In this document: positions 8,305 to 18,278 of the stretch, in pieces | How the letters are laid out: every line of letters begins with the position of its first letter | Position numbering within the stretch: position 1 is the stretch's first letter | Assembly: GCA_038148895.1 (NCBI GenBank) | Contig: JBBVGQ010000001.1 | Reading direction: 5' to 3' (one strand) | DNA from: Tamlana sp038148895 | GTDB lineage: Bacteria > Bacteroidota > Bacteroidia > Flavobacteriales > Flavobacteriaceae | DNA length: 64,000 nucleotides | Translations under genes and position numbers: made by a program | Notes under the pieces: generated by a model | Database searches by the model: none | The model's input: only the letters and a program-made list of their open reading frames with translations | What the model was told of the DNA's origin: nothing

Positions 8305-10503
8305 TTATTCTGAAATAACTTGCCTTAAACGTTTACCGTAATCAAAAAGGCTTTTTATTTCCTTAATACTGGCCAAGCGTTCCCTTCCAAATATGAGGAG
8401 TGCCTCTCCGTTTGATTCTATATGATAATAGGGGTTGCTTTCAAAAAAGTGGGTAACGTCATCATTAAAAAATTCGGCAATTCGAGCCTCATTTTCACCT
8501 AACAAATAAAAGCGTCTTGAAAAATCTTCATGTTTTTCAATGGGAATGTCTTTAAAACCTGCCAAGGCAGACACTTTCTCTAATAAGCCTTCTCTGTCTA
8601 GTGTGAATTTTGGGATTCTATGGCCCAAATCAATATGCATCATGGTAGTGCGCACAACCTCTTTGGCAATAAACTCTCCTTCAGAAAACTCAATATCAAA
8701 TAGCTTGATACTGTTATTTTCATTTGAAAGGACATTGTAAATGTATTCAATGTGTTTTGTGGTGAAAAATGAAAAATTATTTAAAAACGATAGTGCTTTT
8801 TGTTTTTTCGAACGATAATTCAAACCGTAACTTTCTGCAAGCGATTCCATGCTTGTTTGACGGCGCGTTAAGCTTTTTTTGATGATATTTGGTACGGGCA
8901 ATAATCGTCTTGATGCAAAAGGATGCTTTGTTTCGGTATCGTGCAAATCCAACCCTATAACATCAAAGTGGCCACCACGTTTTGCAAACAGCTCTTGATA
9001 ATTGCTAATGTTTTCAAGCACAGTGTCATCAACAAATTCACAAAGCGAAAAATCTACAATAACATCTTGGTTTTCTGGAACGGCATCCAATTTATTTTTC
9101 AGCCTGAAATAATTTAAAAAACTGCAAAAATGTTTGACACTAACATAATAATTATGCCTACTGTCTTGCTCTTTAAACATGAGCACGTTGGGTTTCAGTA
9201 TATTTCTTAGAAACAATCCTGCACTTTTATTAATGGAAACATGAATGATTAAAGCTGTTAAAACACCTGATAAAATACCTGTGATTAAACCAATTTTTAA
9301 GGTGACAACAAGGGTTACAAAAAAAATGATGAGTTGTTCTTTTCCGATGGACGACATTTTTCTTATAACCTTTGGGGAGGCCAGTTTGTAACCGGTATAA
9401 ACCAAAATGGCCATTAATGCGGGTAGCGGTATTCGGGTAAGTTGGGAACTAAAAAACACAATAAATACCACCAAAAAAAGCGCATGAAAAAAGTTTGATG
9501 ACCGATTGCTAGCACCGTTGTTAACATTAACAGAACTTCGTGCAATTACAGCTACAACATTCAAACCACCCAATAGGCCACTTCCAACTGTAGCCAAGCC
9601 TAAAGCTTTAAGATCGCGATTTACATTAGATCGTCGTTTTTCCGGGTCTAGCTTGTCAACAGCTTTAATACTTAAAAGTGATTCAATACTGGAAATAAGT
9701 GTTAGAGCCAAAACGCTACCCAAAAAAGAAAAGCTCCAAATACCATTAAAATTTGGTGTTGGCAAATCGGCTATAATTTGCTGAATTTCGGGAATACCCG
9801 AAATCATATACTCTTTGGCAATGGGGTTAGATTGGTGTAGGCCGAACTCAAAATAATAACTAAAGCTAATGGACAAAATAACTATCCACATAGGCGCTGG
9901 AACAAGCTGTAGATATTTGTTCCTTATTTTAGGATAAAAAAACATAATACCGAGGCTTATTACCCCAGCCGCCGCAGCATAAATCAACCCCCTTCTTCCG
10001 TAGTGCAATGCATCATTAATGGTCAATGGAATTTCGAATAGATAGTCTACGGTTTCAGACCTATTTATTTTATGGGCAAGCATAATGTGAAATTGCTTTC
10101 CCAAAATAATAAGGCCAATGGCCGCCAACATACCCTGAATGGCCGAGGAAGGAAAAAAATCAGCAAGTTTTCCCATTCTAAAAACACCCAAAAGCATCAG
10201 TAAGACCCCTGAGAACATGATGGCCGCATAAGCATTTTCCAGTCCAAGAGTTGAAATGGCAACCAAAAGCACACCCACTAATCCATTACCTGGCCCAGAA
10301 ATAGTAACATGGCTTCCCCCAAAAATAGACACCAAAATACCACCAACAATAGCCGCAATTACCCCGGCTATTGGCGGAGCGTCACTAGCCATGGCGAGCC
10401 CTAGGGCCAGGGGCAATGCAATTAAGCTAACTACAAACCCCGAGAATATATTTTGCGGTAAGGCTTTAAAAAACGCTTTTATGTTATTTTTTTTCGGGCT
10501 CAT
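8305..10503 (-). CDS. SulP-family anion transporter with STAS and an extra C-terminal domain
   Basis: 732 aa inner-membrane protein. Residues ~15-430 carry the SulP core: PLALGLAMAS on the first helix, ISGPGNGLVGVLLV, and about 11-13 hydrophobic helices. Residues ~440-525 form a STAS domain (VIVDFSLCEFVDDTVLENI). A further ~170 residues (about 560-732) hold a soluble domain I do not recognise, ending RLASIKEIKSLFDYGKRLRQ. Likely substrate is sulfate or bicarbonate; family only. Its ATG overlaps the end of the universal stress protein gene by 4 nt (ATGA), showing translational coupling and suggesting the stress protein regulates the transporter. Confidence 0.88.
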   Translation of the reverse strand: MSPKKNNIKAFFKALPQNIFSGFVVSLIALPLALGLAMASDAPPIAGVIAAIVGGILVSIFGGSHVTISGPGNGLVGVLLVAISTLGLENAYAAIMFSGVLLMLLGVFRMGKLADFFPSSAIQGMLAAIGLIILGKQFHIMLAHKINRSETVDYLFEIPLTINDALHYGRRGLIYAAAAGVISLGIMFFYPKIRNKYLQLVPAPMWIVILSISFSYYFEFGLHQSNPIAKEYMISGIPEIQQIIADLPTPNFNGIWSFSFLGSVLALTLISSIESLLSIKAVDKLDPEKRRSNVNRDLKALGLATVGSGLLGGLNVVAVIARSSVNVNNGASNRSSNFFHALFLVVFIVFFSSQLTRIPLPALMAILVYTGYKLASPKVIRKMSSIGKEQLIIFFVTLVVTLKIGLITGILSGVLTALIIHVSINKSAGLFLRNILKPNVLMFKEQDSRHNYYVSVKHFCSFLNYFRLKNKLDAVPENQDVIVDFSLCEFVDDTVLENISNYQELFAKRGGHFDVIGLDLHDTETKHPFASRRLLPVPNIIKKSLTRRQTSMESLAESYGLNYRSKKQKALSFLNNFSFFTTKHIEYIYNVLSNENNSIKLFDIEFSEGEFIAKEVVRTTMMHIDLGHRIPKFTLDREGLLEKVSALAGFKDIPIEKHEDFSRRFYLLGENEARIAEFFNDDVTHFFESNPYYHIESNGEALLIFGRERLASIKEIKSLFDYGKRLRQVISE

Positions 10504-11423
10504 TGCAAAATCAAAACATCGGTTGGTAATTCGGTTAAAATATGTTCAATATCGTGCGGAAACAACCTGTCCCAAAAGGTCATTTTTGTTGGGGCATTCA
10601 TTACCAATAAATCAGCTCGTGAAATTTGTGCATAATGACCAATGGAATAGCCCTGTTTTCCAAAAATTGGCTGCAATTTTATGGTTTTATCTTTTGTGTA
10701 TTCTTCCGGAATATGGCTAATGATGTCCTTAATCCTTGAGTTTTCGCGCATTCTAATACGCTCTTTCATAATATTCGCCCGTCGCAAAGATTTGTCATCA
10801 TCTACCTTTACGGCTATTTGGTCCTGCTTAACTTCTTCAACAATGGTGATTTTATTAGAATTGAGCTTGTTGGCAACATAAAATGCAGCTGTGATGGTTT
10901 GTTCGGTTTTGGGGTCTTTTAAGCCGTTTACCACAATGTGTTGGCAAGGCACACGCTCTACCGAAGGTTTTATTAAAAGTAGTACGGAGCATTTCGCTTG
11001 GCGGGTTATTTTTCTTGCAATGGAACCCAAATAGTATTTAAAGAATCGTTCGCGCTGAACGGCACCAAGCACAAGAAGGTCTATTTTCTTTTCTTCTGAA
11101 GTCGATAAAATAACATCAACAGGGTTGCCCGTTTTAAAAACCACCTCATATTTTAGATTATCTTTTTCAAAGCTTTTTAGGATAATGTTCAGCATGTTTG
11201 TTTTTTCTTCTGAAGCTTCCCCAACATGAATCAAGAATAGTTTGGCTCCAAAAAAAACGGATAGTCTAGCCGCTTCAAACAGGTTTGCTTTTAAGTTTGG
11301 GGAATAGGCCACCCCAATTCCAATACTTTTAAAAGGCTTTAATGACACTGCGGTTACTTTGGTTTTAAACGTGAATGCTGAAAGATAACATTTTTTAAAA
11401 ACATGAAAGCCGGTAAAGGGCAT
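10500..11423 (-). CDS. Universal stress protein, tandem UspA-like
   Basis: Two UspA-like halves: the first begins FKSIGIGVAYSPN and includes VLGAVQRERFFKYYLGSIAR, the usual G-x2-G-x9-G-S/T nucleotide loop region; the second half is more diverged (LQPIFGKQGYSIGHYAQ, ADLLVMNAP). USPs bind ATP or act as stress regulators in the cytoplasm. I use the ATG at 11423 (307 aa); a GTG at 11348 placed just before the fold, or a TTG at 11450, are alternatives. A perfect TAnnTTTG box lies at 11488-11495. The stop overlaps the SulP start by 4 nt. Confidence 0.82.
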   Translation of the reverse strand: MPFTGFHVFKKCYLSAFTFKTKVTAVSLKPFKSIGIGVAYSPNLKANLFEAARLSVFFGAKLFLIHVGEASEEKTNMLNIILKSFEKDNLKYEVVFKTGNPVDVILSTSEEKKIDLLVLGAVQRERFFKYYLGSIARKITRQAKCSVLLLIKPSVERVPCQHIVVNGLKDPKTEQTITAAFYVANKLNSNKITIVEEVKQDQIAVKVDDDKSLRRANIMKERIRMRENSRIKDIISHIPEEYTKDKTIKLQPIFGKQGYSIGHYAQISRADLLVMNAPTKMTFWDRLFPHDIEHILTELPTDVLILQ

Positions 11424-11487
11424 TTGTAGAGCAATAAAAGAATTAGCCAAAATATTTACCGAGTAATAGCACAGTATCGAAAAACAA

Positions 11488-11495
11488 CAAACATA
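11488..11495 (-). promoter_or_regulatory. -7 promoter box for the USP-SulP operon
   Basis: Perfect Bacteroidota -7 box TATGTTTG on the minus strand, 64 bp upstream of the chosen USP start. Confidence 0.55.
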
Positions 11496-11587
11496 AACTT
11501 ATGAAATGGCCATTACCGATAATTGCAAACTTACCAGCGATGATAATTTGGGCATTACAGATGACCGATAAAAATCAAATAAATAAT

Positions 11588-11607
11588 AACAGATGAAATC
11601 ATCTGTT
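11588..11607. repeat. Palindrome across the first possible antiporter start codon
   Basis: AACAGATGA-aa-TCATCTGTT: two perfect 9-bp arms separated by 2 bp. A further direct copy of the half-site ACAGATGA lies 32 bp upstream (11557-11564). It may be an operator, or a small hairpin masking the start at 11593. Confidence 0.6.
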
Positions 11608-13482
11608 TTACTTAAATTAGTCATTTTAATAGGAAAACATTATATGTTAGAACTGGCAGGCATAATTATATTTGGGATTTTGGCGCAATGGGTAGCATGG
11701 AAGCTTAAGCTACCGGCAATTTTACCCTTAATACTTATAGGTTTATTGGTAGGCCCTATTGCTGCCGAGTATTTGTCTGAAGACGGCTCAAAGTGGATTG
11801 AACCCGTTTGGAACGGAAAAAAGGGCTTGTTCCCTGGTGAGGGTCTTTTTTATTTCGTCTCATTGGCCATTAGTATTATTCTTTTTGAAGGAGGTCTAAC
11901 ATTGAAGCGTTCCGAAATAAGAAATGTGGGGCCAGTAATCACTAAATTGATTACTTTGGGCTCTGCCACAACCTTTATAGGCGGTGGTATTCTGGCACAT
12001 TTTATTTTCAATCTTAGTTGGGAACTGTCTTTTTTATTTTCAGGATTGATAATTGTTACTGGACCAACAGTTATAACACCAATTTTGAGAAACATTCCGC
12101 TTAAAAAAGATGTTTCAACAGTATTAAAATGGGAAGGTATTTTAATAGATCCCATAGGTGCTTTGGTTGCCGTATTGGTTTTTGAATTTATAAGTGTTGA
12201 GGGCGGAAGCGGTTTTACCAAAACAGCATTGATAGAATTTGGCAAGATTATTCTTTTTGGCACTACCTTTGGTTTTACGTTTGCCCACGCATTGGCTTTT
12301 GCTATAAACAAGGGGCTTGTCCCTCATTATCTATTAAACGTTGTGTCTTTGTCAACGGTTTTGCTGGTTTTTGTTGAGTCTGAAATTTTTGCCCACGAGT
12401 CTGGCTTGCTTGCGGTGGTGGTCATGGGTATGGTTTTGGGCAATGGTAAGCTTGAGAACATTAAGGAACTATTGTATTTCAAGGAATCCTTAAGCGTTCT
12501 ATTAATTTCCATCTTATTTATCCTTTTGGCGGCAAACATGAATATGGATGATTTGCTGCTGTTATATAGTTGGAATACGGTTTATTTGTTTTTGGCAGTT
12601 GTATTTATTGTTAGGCCCTTGGCCGTTTTTTTAAGCACCATAAACTCCAATTTATCGATAAGGGAAAAATTATTTATCAGTTGGGTGGGACCAAGGGGTA
12701 TTGTTGCTGCGGGTATAGCGTCCCTTTTTGGTAGTAAACTCATAAAAAATGGAGAGGTAGGCGCAGAATATCTAACACCGTTGGTTTTTATGATTGTTTT
12801 AGGCACAGTATTGCTTAACGCTACCACCGCCAGAGTGTTTGCTAAATTAGTAGGTGTATTCTTGAAGAATTCAGAAGGCATATTAATTGTTGGGGCATCA
12901 AACGTGTCACGATTAATTGGAAAGTATTTGGTGGACAATGGAAGGCATGTCGTCTTAATTGACAGTAATCAAAATAATGTTCAATTGTCCCAAGAAATGG
13001 GTCTTGATGCTATTGATACGGACATCTATTCGGTAAACCTTGAAGACAATCTGGAATTAAATGACGTTGGGTTTTTAATGGCATTGACAGGTAGTGCAGA
13101 CATTAATGAATTTGCTATAAACAAATTTAGTGAGCAATTTGGGGAAAACGGTTCTTTTAGACTAATAACTGTTGAGGAAATGCAGGATCCCAACAATAAT
13201 CCCCAACAAGGCTTATTCTCACATACCGATGATTTTATAGCACTTACTGAGGTGGCTAGAAAATACCCTAAAATTCATGAAATTGAAATTTCAAGCAGGC
13301 AACATTACGAAGAACTTATTGAAATCACCAATGAAGATGAAGATATCGTACCTTTATTTGTAAAAGACAAGAAGGGGGTATTGGAGATTATTTCTTCGTA
13401 TAACAAGGCTATTGAAAACGTGGCTAAAGGATTTAAGTTGGTTTATTTAGGAAAATCAATGAACAAACGAAAGGCTCCCTAA
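11593..13482 (+). CDS. CPA1-type Na+(K+)/H+ antiporter with RCK/TrkA-N domain
   Basis: 629 aa from the first ATG; the ATG at 11644 (MLELAGIIIFGILAQWVAWK) is the more typical family start and avoids placing the start inside a palindrome. About 12 hydrophobic helices span residues ~18-430, with the ligand-loop LPAILPLILIGLLVGP, the ILFEGGLTL helix and the TGPTVITPILRNIPL and WEGILIDPIGA segments diagnostic of NhaP-type exchangers. Residues ~435-550 form an NAD-binding RCK-N fold (GILIVGASNVSRLIGKYL). Predicted electroneutral cation/proton exchange at the inner membrane, gated by nucleotide. Divergent from the USP-SulP operon. Confidence 0.87.
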   Translation: MKSSVLLKLVILIGKHYMLELAGIIIFGILAQWVAWKLKLPAILPLILIGLLVGPIAAEYLSEDGSKWIEPVWNGKKGLFPGEGLFYFVSLAISIILFEGGLTLKRSEIRNVGPVITKLITLGSATTFIGGGILAHFIFNLSWELSFLFSGLIIVTGPTVITPILRNIPLKKDVSTVLKWEGILIDPIGALVAVLVFEFISVEGGSGFTKTALIEFGKIILFGTTFGFTFAHALAFAINKGLVPHYLLNVVSLSTVLLVFVESEIFAHESGLLAVVVMGMVLGNGKLENIKELLYFKESLSVLLISILFILLAANMNMDDLLLLYSWNTVYLFLAVVFIVRPLAVFLSTINSNLSIREKLFISWVGPRGIVAAGIASLFGSKLIKNGEVGAEYLTPLVFMIVLGTVLLNATTARVFAKLVGVFLKNSEGILIVGASNVSRLIGKYLVDNGRHVVLIDSNQNNVQLSQEMGLDAIDTDIYSVNLEDNLELNDVGFLMALTGSADINEFAINKFSEQFGENGSFRLITVEEMQDPNNNPQQGLFSHTDDFIALTEVARKYPKIHEIEISSRQHYEELIEITNEDEDIVPLFVKDKKGVLEIISSYNKAIENVAKGFKLVYLGKSMNKRKAP

Positions 13483-13631
13483 TTTTCAGGAAAATGACAT
13501 TCTTTACTATACTTGGCGAGAACAAATCCATTACAAAGTTATTCAAAGGCTATATAAGCCATGAAATCGATAAACAGTTTGTTACAAAATTGTTCAAAGC
13601 TTCAAATGGCAATCAATGGTTTTAGGCATAG

Positions 13632-13657
13632 AAAAGCCCCGCTTTTTAAAGCGAGGC
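13632..13657 (-). terminator. Intrinsic terminator of the GH31 gene
   Basis: On the minus strand: GCCTCGCTTT-AA-AAAGCGGGGC (10-bp stem with one G-U) followed by TTTTC, about 30 bp after the GH31 stop. Confidence 0.8.
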
Positions 13658-13686
13658 CATTAAGTATTTTTTGTTTAAAATATTCT

Positions 13687-16089
13687 TTAAGCCATAATAT
13701 GAAGCTCGGTAAAATCTTTGGTAACGACTAAGGTATTATCGCCGTTTATCTTTAAGACTTTAAATGGAATTTCAACATTATCTACTTCAATTTTAGAAAT
13801 TTTAAAAGGCAATCCGTGCAACTTCAATTTAAAGGTTTTGTACGTGGTTATATACTTGCCAGATTTATGTTGCTGGATAATCAATTCGTCCTTTTTACCC
13901 TGTAATTTAAAGTCCCTTTGGCTGTATCTGCCCTTTATGTAATCATAGCCATCACCAGCATCTTCAAAAACCATAGATGATTCTTTACCTAATTTGTAAT
14001 AAACATCTAGCAACAACTCATTAATGGCTTTTTCACCTACATATTGCTGAATAGGATATTTAGGTATAATGGCACCTTCTTTAACAAAAATAGGCATGCT
14101 GTCTAAATCAGCATCAACCCAATGCTCTTGGCCGCCTTTTACGACTTCATCGGTCCAGAAATTATACCATTTACCTCTTGGAATATACATGCGCCTTCCT
14201 TTTTGGTTCGGCCCTGTAACGGGGCACGCCAAAATCTTTTCGCCAAAAATGAATTCGTCGTTTCGGTAATGCGTTTGCGTGTCTTCCTGGTCATATAATA
14301 CCAATGATTTTAAAATAGGAATACCTTCATCAGCATAACGCCAAAAGGCCGTATACAAGTAAGGCAATAATTGGTACCTTAATTCAATAAACTTCCTTAC
14401 AACATCGGTTATGGTATCTCCAAAGGCCCATGGTTCTTGGTCGCCGTGGTCTCCAGAAGAGTGTGTTCTGCAAAAAGGGTGGAATATACCCAATTGAATC
14501 CAACGCGCGTAAAGTTCGCCATTGGGTTGTTCGGCAAAACCACCAATATCGGAACCAATAAAAGAGAAGCCCGACATACACATACGTTGTGCCTGAAGGT
14601 TGGCTATGGTTAAGTGGTCCCAGCTGGCAACATTATCGCCTGTCCAACTGGAGGTATAGCGTTGTGTACCCGAATAGGCTGCCCTTGTAATAACAAACGG
14701 CCTTTTAGGATAGGAAAACTTCTTTAAGCCTTGGTATGTGGCACGAGCCATTTGCATACCGTAAACGTTATGTGCTTTTCTGTGGCTACAAGGGTTTCCT
14801 TCGTAATCATGGCGCACATCATCAGGGAAAGACTTGCCGGGAACATCCATTACGGCAGGTTCGTTCATGTCGTTCCAAACGCCTTTTACACCTATGTCTT
14901 CAATAAGTTCCTTAAATAAATCAGACCACCATTCTCTTACTTCAGGTCTTGTAAAATCAGGAAAATAACATTCGCCAGGCCATACTTTTCCTTTCATATA
15001 AGGACCATCGGCACGTTTACAGAAGTAATCTTTGTCAAGACCTTCCTTAAACACCGAATACTCCATGTCTATCTTAATGCCTGGGTCTATAATGACAATG
15101 GTTTTAAAGCCATCATCAGCCAATTCCTTCACCATTCGTTTTGGGTCTGGAAAATACTCTTTACTCCAAGTAAAGCATCTAAACCCTTCCATATAGTCAA
15201 TATCCAAATAAATGGCATCACATGGAATTTTTAACTCCCTGAACTTTGAGGTGATTTCCTTTACATTGGATTCTGGATAGTAACTCCATTTACATTGGTG
15301 GTAACCCAGTACCCAAAGCGCTGGCATTTCGTGGGGTTTTCCCGTTAAATCGGTATAATTGGCAACAACTTCAGACATTTCAGGCCCATAGATGAAATAG
15401 TAGTTCATTTCGCCACCATGAGCCCAAAAACTAGTTATGTTTCTACGTTCGCTGCAAAAATCAAAAAAAGAACGGAACGTATTGTCGAAAAATATACCGT
15501 ATGATTTTTTGTTGTGAAGCGCTGTATAAAATGGAATGGTCTTGTAAATAGGATCTGTATCTCTACCGTATGCGTAAGAATCGGTTACCCAATTTTCAAA
15601 ACGTTTTCCTTTCAGGTTATTATCCACTGGCTTATCGCCCAAGCCGTAATAGCTTTCACCTGGTTGGGCTGTTTTGGACATTTTTACCACATCGCCACCA
15701 AACTCATAGCTTTCTTCCCAATGAAAACCAAGTTCGTCTTCACAAATAAGGGTTTTATCTACGGCATCATAAATAGATGAGCGTAAATCTAACTTCGAAA
15801 TGTGGCATATAAGTTTTGCCGTGGTAATAATGTAGTGGTCTTTGTCTTCTGTAACCTCCAGATGGTTATACCCTCTACTTGCATATTTTGTAATGGCATA
15901 AGAGAAATCGTTTTCAAAAATGCCTGTGGTTGTAAATCTAAATCTAAGAACACTGTCGCGACGTACTGTAATCTCTAATATAACACCGTTTTCTGCGGTA
16001 AATGAAAGTACGTTAAGGTTCTTTTCGTATTTAATTATTTTTGAAGGAAACAGGTTTCCCTTGTATTCCAACTCTGTGTTTAATATCAT
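13687..16089 (-). CDS. GH31-family alpha-glucosidase
   Basis: 800 aa without a signal peptide, so probably cytoplasmic. N-terminal beta-sandwich (about 1-230), then a (beta/alpha)8 barrel with the nucleophile motif GVWNDMNEP (D407) and the acid/base region SSWTGDNVASW (D485), then two beta-domains. YLDIDYMEGFRCFTW is the typical GH31 substrate-binding strand. Likely releases glucose from alpha-1,4/1,6-linked maltodextrins. It lies downstream of the glycogen operon but is separated from glgB by a perfect palindromic terminator, so it may have its own promoter or be expressed by read-through. Confidence 0.92.
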   Translation of the reverse strand: MILNTELEYKGNLFPSKIIKYEKNLNVLSFTAENGVILEITVRRDSVLRFRFTTTGIFENDFSYAITKYASRGYNHLEVTEDKDHYIITTAKLICHISKLDLRSSIYDAVDKTLICEDELGFHWEESYEFGGDVVKMSKTAQPGESYYGLGDKPVDNNLKGKRFENWVTDSYAYGRDTDPIYKTIPFYTALHNKKSYGIFFDNTFRSFFDFCSERRNITSFWAHGGEMNYYFIYGPEMSEVVANYTDLTGKPHEMPALWVLGYHQCKWSYYPESNVKEITSKFRELKIPCDAIYLDIDYMEGFRCFTWSKEYFPDPKRMVKELADDGFKTIVIIDPGIKIDMEYSVFKEGLDKDYFCKRADGPYMKGKVWPGECYFPDFTRPEVREWWSDLFKELIEDIGVKGVWNDMNEPAVMDVPGKSFPDDVRHDYEGNPCSHRKAHNVYGMQMARATYQGLKKFSYPKRPFVITRAAYSGTQRYTSSWTGDNVASWDHLTIANLQAQRMCMSGFSFIGSDIGGFAEQPNGELYARWIQLGIFHPFCRTHSSGDHGDQEPWAFGDTITDVVRKFIELRYQLLPYLYTAFWRYADEGIPILKSLVLYDQEDTQTHYRNDEFIFGEKILACPVTGPNQKGRRMYIPRGKWYNFWTDEVVKGGQEHWVDADLDSMPIFVKEGAIIPKYPIQQYVGEKAINELLLDVYYKLGKESSMVFEDAGDGYDYIKGRYSQRDFKLQGKKDELIIQQHKSGKYITTYKTFKLKLHGLPFKISKIEVDNVEIPFKVLKINGDNTLVVTKDFTELHIMA

Positions 16090-16315
16090 AAATATTAGGG
16101 ATGAATATTAATCCACGAAATTAGTAAAATTAATAGACCTTGTAAGTTACTTTTTCTTAAAAATTTGAACAAATATTTGTGTAAAACTCAATTAATTAAC
16201 GTGTTAGTTGTTAAAACTATAAGTCAATCTCATACAAAGCTTAAAAAAAATGAATAATTCGTAATTTATCCCACACAGAAAGAATTTATTTATCCAATAA
16301 AGTATTGAAAATAAT

Positions 16316-16343
16316 AAAGCCATGATTTTAAAATCATGGCTTT
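16316..16343 (-). terminator. Perfect palindromic terminator after glgB
   Basis: A 28-bp perfect palindrome, arms AAAGCCATGATTTT and AAAATCATGGCTTT, 19 bp after the glgB stop and followed on the minus strand by ATTATTTTC. It closes the glycogen operon. Confidence 0.82.
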
Positions 16344-16362
16344 AAATAAGATGCACTTATCT

Positions 16363-18273
16363 TTACTTTTTAAACTCAAAAACGGTTACAGCCAATGGCG
16401 GTAAAGTAACTTCAACCGAGTATTCTTTGCCAAGCCAAGGTTCTTTTTTTATGGTTATGTTCTTCTTGTTTTTAACACCGCTACCGCCAAACTCTGCGGC
16501 ATCACTGTTAAAAATTTCAGACAATTTGCCTCCATAATGTACCCCAATGCGATAATTTTCTCTAATAGAAGGGGTTAAATTGCAGATAACGACAACGTCG
16601 TTTTTATCCTCGTAACCTTTTCTGAGGTATGAAATCACACAATTTTCATAATCGCCGTAATTTATCCATTCAAAACCTTCACCCGTGAATGGTTTTTCAT
16701 AAAGGGCAGGTGTGCTTCTGTAAAACTTATTAAGTTCTTTATAATAGTTTTGAGCGTCTTGGTGCGGTTTAAAATCCAACAAGTTCCAGTCCAAGCTTTC
16801 TTGGAAATTCCATTCGTTATAATGACCAAACTCACCACCCATAAACAACAACTTTGTTCCAGGATGTGTAAACATATAGCCGTACAACAGGCGAAGGTTG
16901 GCAAAACGCTGCCACTCATCACCAGGCATTCGGCCTAAAATTGAGTTTTTACCATAAACCACTTCATCATGTGATAAGGGCAACATAAAGTTTTCGGTAA
17001 ATGCATAGGCCAAACTAAACGTAATTTCGTTGTGATGATATTTTCTGTAAACAGGGTCTTTGGCAAAATATTCCAATGTATCGTGCATCCAGCCCATCAT
17101 CCATTTCATGCCAAAGCCTAAACCGCCAATATAAGTTGGTTTAGAAACCATTGGGAATGCCGTAGATTCCTCTGCAATAGTCTGTACATCTGGGAACGAT
17201 GCATAGACTTCTTCATTCAATTCTTTCAAGAAGCTTATTACCGCAAGATTTTCTCTTCCTCCATAGATATTAGGCTCCCATTCGCCATCTTCACGAGAAT
17301 AATCTAAAAATAACATAGAGGCTACGGCATCAACACGCAAGCCATCAGCGTGGTATTGATCTAGCCAAAAAACGGCATTGCTGATTAAAAACGAACGGAC
17401 CTCATTACGCTCATAATTGAAAATTAAACTTTTCCAATCTTGATGGTAGCCTTTTCGTTTGTCGGGGTGTTCGTATAGATGTGAGCCATCAAAAAATCCA
17501 AGGCCATGGGCATCCTCCGGGAAATGGGATGGTACCCAATCTAAAATAATACCAATATCGTTTTGGTGTAATTTATCAACTAGATATTTGAATTCTTCAG
17601 GATATCCGTAACGCGATGTAGGGGCAAAATATCCAGTGAGTTGGTAGCCCCAAGACGGGTCATAAGGATATTCCATAATTGGCATGAGTTCAACGTGCGT
17701 AAAGTTCATTTCTTTTACATACTTTACTAAATCGTCTGCCAATTCGAAGTAGGATAAAAATCGACCTTCTTCAACGTGTTTTTTCCAAGAACCTAAATGA
17801 ACTTCGTAAACCGAATATGGTGCATCTAAAGCATTATGCTTTTTTCGGGTCTTCATCCAGTCCTTGTCTTTCCAGTTGTAGTTGTCGTCCCATACAATGG
17901 AGGCCGTTTGTGGCGGGTGCTCGTAGCGTCTTGCGTATGGGTCAGCCTTTTCGGTTTTAATGTCGTTATGGTGGCTCTGTATTTTGTATTTATACTTGGT
18001 TCCTTTACCAATTAGCGGAATAAAACCTTCCCAAATACCGCTTGAATCCCATCTTACATTGAGTTGATGTTCACCTTCAATCCAATAATTAAAATCACCT
18101 ATAACAGAAACTTGTTTTGCGGAAGGGGCCCAAACGGCAAAATAAACGCCTTCAATGCCATCAACGGTAACAAGGTGAGAACCAAATTTTTCATACAAAC
18201 GAAAGTGTTTGCCTGCCTTAAAAAGATTGATGTCAAATTCTGTAAATAAACTGTGAACTTTTACGTGTGCCAT
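16363..18273 (-). CDS. glgB: 1,4-alpha-glucan branching enzyme
   Basis: 636 aa. N-terminal CBM48-type domain (about 30-130, YFAVWAPSAKQVSVIGDFNYW), GH13 barrel with D315 in GLRVDAVASM and the acid E368 in TIAEES, the LSHDEV motif, and a C-terminal beta domain. It transfers alpha-1,4 segments to alpha-1,6 branch points on glycogen. Length is that of the shorter GlgB class, with one N-terminal domain rather than two. The start lies 5 bp after the maltokinase-like stop, and a terminator follows, so it is the last gene of the glg operon. Confidence 0.95.
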   Translation of the reverse strand: MAHVKVHSLFTEFDINLFKAGKHFRLYEKFGSHLVTVDGIEGVYFAVWAPSAKQVSVIGDFNYWIEGEHQLNVRWDSSGIWEGFIPLIGKGTKYKYKIQSHHNDIKTEKADPYARRYEHPPQTASIVWDDNYNWKDKDWMKTRKKHNALDAPYSVYEVHLGSWKKHVEEGRFLSYFELADDLVKYVKEMNFTHVELMPIMEYPYDPSWGYQLTGYFAPTSRYGYPEEFKYLVDKLHQNDIGIILDWVPSHFPEDAHGLGFFDGSHLYEHPDKRKGYHQDWKSLIFNYERNEVRSFLISNAVFWLDQYHADGLRVDAVASMLFLDYSREDGEWEPNIYGGRENLAVISFLKELNEEVYASFPDVQTIAEESTAFPMVSKPTYIGGLGFGMKWMMGWMHDTLEYFAKDPVYRKYHHNEITFSLAYAFTENFMLPLSHDEVVYGKNSILGRMPGDEWQRFANLRLLYGYMFTHPGTKLLFMGGEFGHYNEWNFQESLDWNLLDFKPHQDAQNYYKELNKFYRSTPALYEKPFTGEGFEWINYGDYENCVISYLRKGYEDKNDVVVICNLTPSIRENYRIGVHYGGKLSEIFNSDAAEFGGSGVKNKKNITIKKEPWLGKEYSVEVTLPPLAVTVFEFKK

Positions 18274-18278
18274 ATATT

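Noticed and set aside
10256..10720. 154-codon rightward frame across the USP-SulP junction
   Set aside because: Shadow of two confident leftward genes; Pro/Ala-rich antisense translation without signal or motif.
11850..12311. 153-codon leftward frame inside the antiporter gene
   Set aside because: Antisense shadow of transmembrane coding sequence; composition is what hydrophobic codons give in reverse.
16169..16180. ACAAATATTTGT palindrome before the GH31 gene
   Set aside because: Twelve AT-rich bases forming a palindrome is expected by chance in this composition.
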